Source of the DNA: Cytophagaceae bacterium
GTDB taxonomy: Bacteria; Bacteroidota; Bacteroidia; Flavobacteriales; Flavobacteriaceae
NCBI GenBank assembly: GCA_002710685.1
Contig: PALD01000080.1
Coordinates: 1 to 64,000 of the forward strand
DNA: 64,000 nt
Direction: 5' to 3'
This document shows, piece by piece, positions 26,291 through 33,882 of this stretch (its first letter is position 1; every line of letters starts with the position of its first letter). The position numbers were made by a program, and so were the translations under genes. The notes beneath the pieces are model-generated. The model had not been told where the DNA came from. It ran no database searches and was given only the letters and a program-made list of their open reading frames with translations.

Positions 26291-27106
26291 ATGCAAAAAC
26301 CCAATGAACGTCTAGCAGGGCAAACCGCCATAGTAACAGGTTCAAGTTCTGGTATAGGAGCTGCCGTGGCGCTGGGCATTGCCCGCGATGGGGCAAACCT
26401 GCTCATCAATTACCACTCTGATAAAAAAAGTGCCGAGGACATAGCCCATAAAATCAATACTGACGGCACTTGTGGCGAGGCCATTGTCATGAAATGTGAT
26501 GTGAGCAAAGAAGATGAAGTACAGGCCATGTTCAAGAAAACCATTGATCACTTTGGCACGGTAGATATCTGCGTCCCCAATGCGGGCATGCAAAAAGATG
26601 CTGCCTTTCATGAAATGTCGCTCAAGGACTGGCAAATGGTGATTGACGTCAATCTCACGGGGCAGTTTCTCTGCGCGCGTGAAGCCATACGAGAATTTAA
26701 GCGGCGCGGTATGCGCGAGGTTTCAAAGTCACTGGGAAAAATAATCCACATGAGTTCAGTACATCAAATCATCCCGTGGGCAGGCCATGCCAACTATGCA
26801 GCATCAAAAGGGGCCATCACCATGCTCATGGAGACCATTTGCCAAGAATATGGTCCAGAGAAGGTGCGCTGCAACAGCATTGCCCCCGGGGCCATAAAGA
26901 CAGATATCAACAAAGAGGCCTGGTCCACCCAGGAAGCCCTTGATGAACTCAACAAACTCATCCCCTACAAGCGCATAGGAGTTCCTGATGACATAGGCAG
27001 TGTGGCTGCCTGGCTGGCATCAGATGAATCTGAATACATCAACGGGACCACGATTTATGTAGATGGTGGTATGACCTGCTACCCGGGGTTTACAAACAAT
27101 GGCTGA
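26291..27106 (+). CDS. SDR family oxidoreductase, glucose 1-dehydrogenase-like
   Basis: A 271-aa short-chain dehydrogenase/reductase. The cofactor motif TGSSSGIGAA is at about residues 16-25, followed by NAGMQKD, the catalytic Ser in HMSSVHQ and the YAASKG catalytic pair (about 170). The C-terminal GTTIYVDGGM is typical of the classical group. Closest in appearance to glucose 1-dehydrogenases, but SDR specificity cannot be read from motifs. No signal peptide: cytoplasmic. It lies 117 nt after the dipeptidase, and its stop codon directly abuts that of the convergent M19-like gene. Confidence 0.85.
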   Translation: MQKPNERLAGQTAIVTGSSSGIGAAVALGIARDGANLLINYHSDKKSAEDIAHKINTDGTCGEAIVMKCDVSKEDEVQAMFKKTIDHFGTVDICVPNAGMQKDAAFHEMSLKDWQMVIDVNLTGQFLCAREAIREFKRRGMREVSKSLGKIIHMSSVHQIIPWAGHANYAASKGAITMLMETICQEYGPEKVRCNSIAPGAIKTDINKEAWSTQEALDELNKLIPYKRIGVPDDIGSVAAWLASDESEYINGTTIYVDGGMTCYPGFTNNG

Positions 27107-28834
27107 TCAAACCACCGCACCCCTTAAATATTCATCGGTAAAGTACTTACTGAGAAAAACAGAGGTATTGTGATAGAAAACCCTATCCATTACCTGGTAT
27201 ATGGATTGCCCTGCAAGCAGTTGTAAAAGTTTTTCAGGACTTATGGGCTCTTCTATAGGGATGGATATAGGATGAAAATCCACATTTTCAGGGTTTTCAT
27301 ACTCCCGTAACATGGTTATACAATCTGTTCTAAAACGGTCTAGTGAAGCTGCCGTATCATAGTTATCAAACGGGTCCACGATACCATCGTTATCACTGCC
27401 CAGGCAAATGGTCTTCCAGGCTTCTTTGAGGTCGATGGCCTTATCTGGATGGGCAAGGTTAAATTGCTTGATGTATCCATGGTTTATATCAACGATGTGA
27501 AAAACATTAGTCATAAATATCTGTACATGGAGCTTTTTAAGGTCTTCTGGGGTTTTCTTTTCCAGTTTTTTAGCCTTCTTTTTAAAACGTTCTCCCGGCA
27601 TCCTGCCATCATGCATACAGATGCCTATCAATCCATCAGATTTAAAAATTTCAAGGATGTCTTCATCAGTTAAGTTGATGTCCCACCGGCTTACGTAACT
27701 ATCATCGTCAGTATCTTTGTTGTCGGCGGTTTTTTCGGCCTCGGTCAAGGTCTTCATCCCGCTGATTGCCGTGTGGCTGCTTATGATGGGCACATTGTCG
27801 TTTCCTGTAGCATTGTGTGCGTGTATCATTTCATAAAAATCCCGGCGGGCATTGATGCTCATATGCTTTGTGTCTATCAAGATACGTGGTCCATTCTCCC
27901 GTGATAATAGATGTTGTGTGATCAACGCTTTCGCGAAAGCGGTAATACCGTTCTCGACGCCGCGTTTTTGATTAAAGACATCTGAAAATCCAGGGGCCAC
28001 GCCGCTCCCATCTGCAAAACTCTTTGCCTGCCCCGCTACAAGGCTATTAAAATGATGGCTGAAGGTGATGAAAAACGGCGGATATTCCTTTGACTTTACA
28101 TTCTTGATGTTATCGATAAAGCTTGAGGCGAGGGCTTCTTGCTCCTCAGTGGGGAGCTCATTGATTGACGATTTAGTGAAAAGTGAATGCTTGACATATT
28201 TGCCAAAGGCGTGGATGCCCTCTGTGGTGATTATACCGCAAATGGTTTCTTCGTTTTCATTTGCCAGGAACTCACCATAGTTCTTGACCAGTTTGAATAC
28301 GGGGGTTTTTCCATTGATGGGAAACGGGGAGGTACTGTCACTTGCATTGAGAAGATACTGGTATTCTGAAAGGTAATCCTTATAATAATCAAGATAGGTG
28401 GTGTCATCATAAATGGCCTCCAGCATCTCCCCGGCATGTACGCGCGATACGCCCGTTAAGAGGCTGATGATTTTTTCGTCAATCTTTATACCGCGGGGCA
28501 ATAGCTGCTTTTTAAAAATAAATTTAAGTACTTGCCGGGGTAGCCATTTTGCCTCTTCAAAGGGCCTCACGGGCTTCATAAAAGGCCTTTCAAAAGGATA
28601 GATGCTACAAAAAATCAACCTGTTCTGACCCTCAAAACAATCTTGAAGGTTGGATTGTGAGTACACTGCCATCTTTTTAAGGATAAAGTTGACGATAATC
28701 TTGCGCACGCTAAGCGCCGTGAAAAACTCCTTGGCCTTCTTGTTCTCGCTCTTTACCCATATATTGGCAATATCCTTGTTGCCATGTGGTTTAAGGCTGG
28801 GGTGGTTGTGCAGGTCTGCGATGGGTCTTCCCAT
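27107..28834 (-). CDS. Large M19-like metallohydrolase
   Basis: A 575-aa protein of the M19/amidohydrolase fold, about 130 residues longer than ordinary dipeptidases. Metal motifs are ADLHNHPS at the very start (HxH), GIITTEGIHAFG, FFITFSHHFNSLVAG, ILIDTKHMSINARRDFYEMI, PIISSHTAISGM and CLGSDNDGIVDP. The extra length is mainly inserted between the first and second ligand segments (about residues 20-200), and there is a basic KK-rich insert near 440. No signal peptide, so it is cytoplasmic, unlike the M19 lipoprotein encoded 0.9 kb away. The substrate is unknown. It contains a perfect 16-bp palindrome encoding TAFAKA. Confidence 0.75.
   Translation of the reverse strand: MGRPIADLHNHPSLKPHGNKDIANIWVKSENKKAKEFFTALSVRKIIVNFILKKMAVYSQSNLQDCFEGQNRLIFCSIYPFERPFMKPVRPFEEAKWLPRQVLKFIFKKQLLPRGIKIDEKIISLLTGVSRVHAGEMLEAIYDDTTYLDYYKDYLSEYQYLLNASDSTSPFPINGKTPVFKLVKNYGEFLANENEETICGIITTEGIHAFGKYVKHSLFTKSSINELPTEEQEALASSFIDNIKNVKSKEYPPFFITFSHHFNSLVAGQAKSFADGSGVAPGFSDVFNQKRGVENGITAFAKALITQHLLSRENGPRILIDTKHMSINARRDFYEMIHAHNATGNDNVPIISSHTAISGMKTLTEAEKTADNKDTDDDSYVSRWDINLTDEDILEIFKSDGLIGICMHDGRMPGERFKKKAKKLEKKTPEDLKKLHVQIFMTNVFHIVDINHGYIKQFNLAHPDKAIDLKEAWKTICLGSDNDGIVDPFDNYDTAASLDRFRTDCITMLREYENPENVDFHPISIPIEEPISPEKLLQLLAGQSIYQVMDRVFYHNTSVFLSKYFTDEYLRGAVV
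27926..27941. repeat. Dispersed palindrome family: CGCTTTCGCGAAAGCG
   Basis: Perfect 16-bp palindrome within the large M19-like gene, encoding AFAKA. Confidence 0.6.
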
Positions 28835-28925
28835 GATAACCGGTTTTAGTGATTAGGTAAAAGGTTATTTAGGGGGAAAATAAAAATACTATAAAATTTT
28901 GATTTTCAACCAATTGATATCAAAA

Positions 28926-29336
28926 CTATTTTTTCTTGAATACATAATCCAGGGCATATTTTCCAGGGCCGGCAATCAATAATAAAACATAGGCTGCGAG
29001 ATACAAAGACCCTAGTTCTTGCCTCCCCCATCCATCAACAGGATGAACCATAAATACCGCTACGCACATCGTAATGATAAGTGGTATGGTTGCTAACCGC
29101 GTTGCGAGTCCCAGGATGAGAAGTATACTACAAACCACTTCTGCAAAGACTGCCAGGGTAAGACTAGCGGTCTCACCCGCTCCAAAAGGGTCTGCAAATT
29201 CAATGGTATCTGCCGTAAAGAGCGTCATGAGCTTAGGAATACCGTGCACGAGCATCATACACCCTATGGCAATCCTAAAAATGAGCAGGGCAATATCTGC
29301 TTTTGCAGGACTTAGGTTTGTTTTGTAAAGAGCCAT
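28926..29336 (-). CDS. DoxX family membrane protein
   Basis: A 136-aa inner-membrane protein with four hydrophobic helices. The first, LLIFRIAIGCMMLVHGIPKL, carries the R..G...HG..KL pattern of DoxX/DoxD relatives, and the second contains AEVVCSILLILGLATRLA. Family members are tied to quinone-linked redox or to surfactant-like stress responses, but the activity of this one is unknown. It stands alone, 91 nt from the M19-like gene's start, and both are on the minus strand. DoxX is therefore downstream of the 29.4-31.5 kb genes but upstream of the M19-like gene. Confidence 0.83.
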   Translation of the reverse strand: MALYKTNLSPAKADIALLIFRIAIGCMMLVHGIPKLMTLFTADTIEFADPFGAGETASLTLAVFAEVVCSILLILGLATRLATIPLIITMCVAVFMVHPVDGWGRQELGSLYLAAYVLLLIAGPGKYALDYVFKKK

Positions 29337-29453
29337 TTTATGGTTTTTAGGTTAAAGTTGAAATTTAAGAAAACCCGATAAATTATTGTTAACTAAAGAG
29401 AACTTATACCACAAAACTTTAAATTTAATGCTAAACAAAACCAATCAACAGAC

Positions 29454-29591
29454 ATGAAGAATTTACTAAGATGGATTGCGGCTTTCTGGGGTGCCAAGAA
29501 ACTAGGTGGCGGCCGTTGTGGCTGTATAGGCACCATTGTTCTTGCCATAATACTTTATGTATTGCTGGGTCCTGTATTTAACCTGTTTTAA
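29454..29591 (+). CDS. 45-aa single-pass membrane protein
   Basis: The ATG at 29454 opens a 45-codon frame. An amphipathic N-terminus (MKNLLRWIAAFWGAKKLGGG) is followed by RCGC and a hydrophobic helix (IGTIVLAIILYVLLGPVFN). The KKLGGG-C turn and the small size recall short membrane proteins I associate with Flavobacteria, but I know of no assigned function. A hairpin terminator starts 22 nt after the stop, which supports it being a real transcript. Such a short frame would easily be missed by automatic gene calling. Confidence 0.6.
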   Translation: MKNLLRWIAAFWGAKKLGGGRCGCIGTIVLAIILYVLLGPVFNLF

Positions 29592-29613
29592 AAATATATA
29601 GTTTTTAAAATAT

Positions 29614-29647
29614 AAAGAACCGCTTGTTGAAGGACAAGCGGCTCTTT
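29614..29647. terminator. Bidirectional terminator between the 45-aa gene and the serine hydrolase
   Basis: A 14-bp stem with one mismatch (29614-29627 with 29634-29647, around AAGAACCGCTTGT), loop TGAAGG. A-rich and T-rich flanks on both sides let it serve both converging genes. Confidence 0.75.
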
Positions 29648-29655
29648 AATGCACA

Positions 29656-31521
29656 TTACTGCACGATCACCTTTTTTATGCTTTGATATGCAGTGGTACT
29701 TACCTTAATTAAAAAAACACCTGTAGGTAGCCCTGCTATAGAAATCGTGTTTTTCCCCTGGACTAGTTTGCCCTGTTTTACAAGTTGCCCGTTGATTGAT
29801 GTTATTTCATATTTTGCATCACTTTCAAGCAATTGAATATTCAAATCAGTATGTGCAGGAACGGGATACATGGAAAAAATTTCCTTTTCTTGTGGTGTGG
29901 CTGACAATCCAGAGGTATTGAACTCTTCCTCAACATTGCCGCCCAGTAAGTACAGGGCATGCCCATCAGTTACTGTGTTCTTGTTGTATTCAATCACGCG
30001 TATTTTGTAGTTTTTGGATGCATCCAGACCTTGAATGGTCACGGTACTGCCACTCCCATTGTACACTACATAATTGTCAGTACCTATGGCATCCCCTGAT
30101 TTAAAGATGGTAGAGGCCGCATAATCCGTTCCATCCAGTGGATATGCTTTTTCATCAGTAGATTCACGCACCACCACGAGCCTTTCTCCCCCATCACCAT
30201 TGTCCCAATTTACGGTCACGCTTGTGGATGACTCGGGCTGAATGGCATAAGCCGTGGCATTTACTTTAGGAAATGCACCCAAATCGATATTTGGCCAGTT
30301 GAAAATGGCATTGATAACATTAAAGCCCAGGGCATCCAGCTTGGTCCAGAAATTGGCCGAACCATCATTGCGCGTGTTAAGGATGATGGCAAAATTAAAG
30401 CCACCACTTGTGCGCACAAGATAAGATGCGGTTCCCGGCACTCCTCCAGAATGCCACCAGTTGCTATGGTATGGGCTCACGCTCCATCCTTTAGCATACC
30501 CCGGGGTTGCGGTAGAGGGTGTTATCATGGTTTGTATTGAAGAAGTTGATAAAATATCGGGCGAGGTAGAAAAGCCATCTACCGCATTGAGCAGTTTTAC
30601 AAGGTCCCTGGCCGTGGCTATCCAACCGCCATGCGCGTCCATGGCTTCAATATTCATGCCCCCATATTCCCATGGGACTTGCTGGCCCGTACCATATACA
30701 CTAAGATTGGTATAACCGCCAAAACCGTAATACAGCGATTCCCTTTCATTAAAATTTTGGGGCAGGTTTTTTCCCATTTCCATATCATAGATGCCCAGCG
30801 GTTGCATGATCTGGGTCTGCAGGTAGGCTTCATAGGTCATCCCGCTATATTGCTCGATAATTTCGCCCAACACCAGGTAACCTATGTTACTGTAGGCATA
30901 TTGTGTTCCCGGAGCATGGTCAAGGCCATTTTCAAGCAGGAAACGTATGTAGAGTTCTTCGGTAATGGGGTTTGTGGCACCATATTTTTCAGTAACATGT
31001 AGCGGGGCATTTATAGGGTCACAGCCCGAAAAATAATATGGATAGGGCGTTGTGGGGTTTGGGAAACAGTCTTGGCCCCGGTCCCATCCAGCGGTGTGTT
31101 CTAGTAGGTTTTGTACCGTGATGTCATCAATGCGGGTATCTGTATAGGCGTACGTTGAAACCTGTGGGTGGTCTTTTAAAATTCCGCTTGCGCCAAAAAC
31201 CTTATCCGTGAGGTTGAACCTTCCTTCTTCAATCATCTTCATGATTGCAATGGCGGTAATGGGCTTAGAAACACTCGCAATCCTGAAGAGGTTGTACGGT
31301 TGTGTGGCAATATGGTTGTCAGTATCAATCTCGCCAAAGCTTTTTGAATATTTTATTTTTCCGTCCCTGGAAACGGCAATCGAAAGCCCGGGAACAGCCT
31401 GGGCGTTCATAAAATCAGTTACGATTTGGTCTGCGCTGCCGTATCCTGTATAGTCTATCCCGTTTTGTGCAAATACGGGAAGGGTGGACAACAACAAGGT
31501 CAAGAGGTAAAGGTTTTTCAT
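29656..31521 (-). CDS. Serine hydrolase (beta-lactamase/AmpC-like fold) with T9SS sorting domain
   Basis: A 621-aa secreted enzyme. The signal peptide MKNLYLLTLLLSTLPVFAQ is followed by a serine beta-lactamase-type domain (about residues 30-400) with the catalytic SVSK tetrad near 83, YSN near 212 and HSGG near 365. A beta-sandwich region follows (about 415-540, with VTVNWDNGDGG and YKIRVIEYN, fibronectin III-like). The C-terminal sorting domain is FSMYPVPAHTDLNIQL...GVFLIKV, as in cargo of the type IX secretion system. It is likely an exported esterase or peptidase rather than a resistance enzyme. gldI elsewhere in the window fits a gliding/T9SS organism. Confidence 0.87.
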   Translation of the reverse strand: MKNLYLLTLLLSTLPVFAQNGIDYTGYGSADQIVTDFMNAQAVPGLSIAVSRDGKIKYSKSFGEIDTDNHIATQPYNLFRIASVSKPITAIAIMKMIEEGRFNLTDKVFGASGILKDHPQVSTYAYTDTRIDDITVQNLLEHTAGWDRGQDCFPNPTTPYPYYFSGCDPINAPLHVTEKYGATNPITEELYIRFLLENGLDHAPGTQYAYSNIGYLVLGEIIEQYSGMTYEAYLQTQIMQPLGIYDMEMGKNLPQNFNERESLYYGFGGYTNLSVYGTGQQVPWEYGGMNIEAMDAHGGWIATARDLVKLLNAVDGFSTSPDILSTSSIQTMITPSTATPGYAKGWSVSPYHSNWWHSGGVPGTASYLVRTSGGFNFAIILNTRNDGSANFWTKLDALGFNVINAIFNWPNIDLGAFPKVNATAYAIQPESSTSVTVNWDNGDGGERLVVVRESTDEKAYPLDGTDYAASTIFKSGDAIGTDNYVVYNGSGSTVTIQGLDASKNYKIRVIEYNKNTVTDGHALYLLGGNVEEEFNTSGLSATPQEKEIFSMYPVPAHTDLNIQLLESDAKYEITSINGQLVKQGKLVQGKNTISIAGLPTGVFLIKVSTTAYQSIKKVIVQ

Positions 31522-31608
31522 GATAATGAGTTTTGATCTGTTTTAAAACTTCATCGTAGAAAAACCAAAATGTGAGCAATACCGTGATAATTTTTTAACA
31601 CAAAGGGA

Positions 31609-33882
31609 TTAAAATGGGTAGCCTATGGCAAAATTGAAGATGGGATTGCCAAAATCATTGACCCACCTTTCGCCGGAAGGCAAAGAAGGGTCGTGCATGG
31701 GAGCAGCCAGGTCAAAACGTATCACAAAATTCTGTATATCCACCCGCACGCCCACTCCCGTGCCTATCCCCAGCTCATTCATAAAACCTGAGGTAAACCT
31801 ACCGCCGGGAAGCGATTCATTTTCTGAGGTGTTCCACACGTTACCGGCATCAGCAAAAACAGCCCCAAAAACATACGGGAACAACGGGAACCGGTATTCA
31901 ATATTCGCTTCGAGGCGTAAATTGCCAGTCTGGTCAAAATATGCCCCCTCATCATCATTGCCCGGTGTATAGGTGCCCGGCCCCAGGGAACGGATCCTAA
32001 AAGCCCGCACACTGTAAGGCCCGCCCGAAAAATACTGCTTGGTATAAGGCAGCACATCGCTATTGCCGTATGGATAGCCCACGCCGGCAAAAAGCCTGGT
32101 GGCCAACTTATTGCCACCACCCATGTTAAAATGGTATCTAAAATCTGCATCAATCTTGGCATACTGTGCATATTGAAGCCCCAGAAATGATTTTTTATCA
32201 TTTTCTGTCGCGCCACTAAAAAGGCTAATGGTATTGCCCGCGGTATCCAGGTTTGCATTGAGAAAAAACTGATGTGTCTTGTCCTGGTCCACCATACCAT
32301 TATAGGTGAACGAGTAGGTCATCCCCGAAATGAATTCCTGGTCAAAACTGTTCTGTAAAAAAGGGTTATCATCTAAGATTTGTTGAAACTCAGGGGTTGT
32401 ATTTGCCAGGTTAACATAGTTTACAGAGATGGGGTTGTACTCATGGGTCACGTATTTATTGGCCCGCCAGGTGTAGCCAAAGGATGCCAGGCCCGAAAGC
32501 AAGGTGTACAACCTGCTACGGTTGAGATAATCAGCAGAGAGGCTTACCTTGGTCTTTGGGATATCATACTTAAAGAAATCCTCATTGATCTTTATGGGAA
32601 ACAATACCCGTGGAAAAATAAGGTCAGCTCCCAGGCCCAGCTGCAAACTGCTCAAACCCGCATTGTTGCCTCCACCCACCTGCACCTCATATCCCACTTT
32701 TCCCGTCAGGTTGAGCGTTTCGCCCCCTTTAAAAAGATTTCGGTTTGCAAAGGTCACGGCCAGGTTGGGCCCCGCAAAGCCATTTGATTTTTGCACGGCC
32801 TGTAGCTCTGTGCGTACTGCCCTTTTATTAAGGGGGGAGAGAAATATGTTTGCCTCAAGATGCCCCAGGCTATCACCCTCAGCTTGTGTATCCACCTCGT
32901 CATACCGTATGTTCACATATTTATAGGCCCCTATGGAGCCCAGCCTACGGCTCGTGTTTCTTGAAATATCCGGACTGTACAACTGTCCTTCTTCAAGCTG
33001 GATAAAAGCGTCCAGCCTGTCAGGTCTAAAGAAGACCTCCTTTTGCAGGTATGTCTTGTTACCATACCTTGTAGAATCGCCCGTAATGGTATCCTGCTCC
33101 AGCGTATAGTTGGGGTACACGCGCACTTTTGATATCTTATAGGGGATCACTGATTTTTCGGGCACGTCTTTTTTAAGCCTGAGAAAAAGGTCCACCCGTT
33201 TCTCATCATACCGGTTGCTATCTGCTTCAAAAATCAGGAAACCGGGATTAAAATTATAATATCCCCTTGATTTTAAGTCTGTATCTATGCGTGTACGCTC
33301 GCCCTTCATGACCGTCAGGTCAAAGCGGTTACCTACTTTTATAAGGCTTTCGCCAAAATTTTGCCTTATGGGATCCTTAATCTGCAATGAGTCAATATCC
33401 AGGTTGTAGCTTGCCACCTTGTACGGGTCAAGTACTTTTGCTGCATATGCCACCCTTGCGGTATGTTTTGTAGAATCCACTTCTATTTCTGAGCCTAAGG
33501 TACTGTAGAAAAAACCGTTGTTCTCTAACCTGTTGCGCAGTATCTTTTCAACCTCATACGGTTCTACATTGCTTAGATAAACAGGCTCTTCCCCCATTTT
33601 CTTGTAAAAGAACTTATTGAGAAAACCGGGGTTTTCCCTCTGATTTTTATAATAAAAGTAGAGCCCTGGGCGCATCCCCAGGAATTTTTTGTTGGGTTCT
33701 GGCCGCAGCACGGTTTCCAGCTCTGTCTCCAGTTCTGGTTTGTGCTCCACAACGGTGTCTGACGTTACGGTCACGTCTGCACCTTCATAGAGGTATTCAT
33801 CTTCTGGGATGAACTTCTCAACACTACAGGCAGAGATAAGCACCGCTATCACAAGGGAACAAAAAATCTTAGTTCTCATCAT
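31609..33882 (-). CDS. tamL: TamL: lipoprotein TamA/BamA-type outer membrane barrel
   Basis: An Omp85-family barrel of about 757 aa. It starts MMRTKIFCSLVIAVLISAC, so unlike proteobacterial TamA it is a lipoprotein, as known for TamL of Bacteroidetes. POTRA-like repeats fill about residues 25-400 and a 16-strand barrel the rest, with GGPYSVRAFRIRSLGPG (the RGF-like lid motif) and a typical C-terminal strand ending GYPF. I chose the start at 33882 because it begins the lipoprotein signal; upstream in-frame ATGs would put 44 polar residues before it. It overlaps tamB by 14 nt, so translation is probably coupled. It works with TamB in outer-membrane assembly or lipid traffic. Confidence 0.87.
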   Translation of the reverse strand: MMRTKIFCSLVIAVLISACSVEKFIPEDEYLYEGADVTVTSDTVVEHKPELETELETVLRPEPNKKFLGMRPGLYFYYKNQRENPGFLNKFFYKKMGEEPVYLSNVEPYEVEKILRNRLENNGFFYSTLGSEIEVDSTKHTARVAYAAKVLDPYKVASYNLDIDSLQIKDPIRQNFGESLIKVGNRFDLTVMKGERTRIDTDLKSRGYYNFNPGFLIFEADSNRYDEKRVDLFLRLKKDVPEKSVIPYKISKVRVYPNYTLEQDTITGDSTRYGNKTYLQKEVFFRPDRLDAFIQLEEGQLYSPDISRNTSRRLGSIGAYKYVNIRYDEVDTQAEGDSLGHLEANIFLSPLNKRAVRTELQAVQKSNGFAGPNLAVTFANRNLFKGGETLNLTGKVGYEVQVGGGNNAGLSSLQLGLGADLIFPRVLFPIKINEDFFKYDIPKTKVSLSADYLNRSRLYTLLSGLASFGYTWRANKYVTHEYNPISVNYVNLANTTPEFQQILDDNPFLQNSFDQEFISGMTYSFTYNGMVDQDKTHQFFLNANLDTAGNTISLFSGATENDKKSFLGLQYAQYAKIDADFRYHFNMGGGNKLATRLFAGVGYPYGNSDVLPYTKQYFSGGPYSVRAFRIRSLGPGTYTPGNDDEGAYFDQTGNLRLEANIEYRFPLFPYVFGAVFADAGNVWNTSENESLPGGRFTSGFMNELGIGTGVGVRVDIQNFVIRFDLAAPMHDPSLPSGERWVNDFGNPIFNFAIGYPF
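31667..31681. repeat. Dispersed element, degenerate copy: CTTTCGCCGGAAGGC
   Basis: One base from the CTTTCGCCGAAAGGC form found at 38116 and 56408. It lies in tamL near its 3' end. Confidence 0.35.
33345..33358. repeat. Dispersed element GGCTTTCGCCAAAA
   Basis: Exact copy of the 14-mer. It encodes NFGES in tamL. Confidence 0.5.

Noticed and set aside
29656..31521. Beta-lactam resistance gene
   Set aside because: The fold is AmpC-like, but the FN3-like region and T9SS tail point to a secreted esterase or peptidase, and no resistance context exists.
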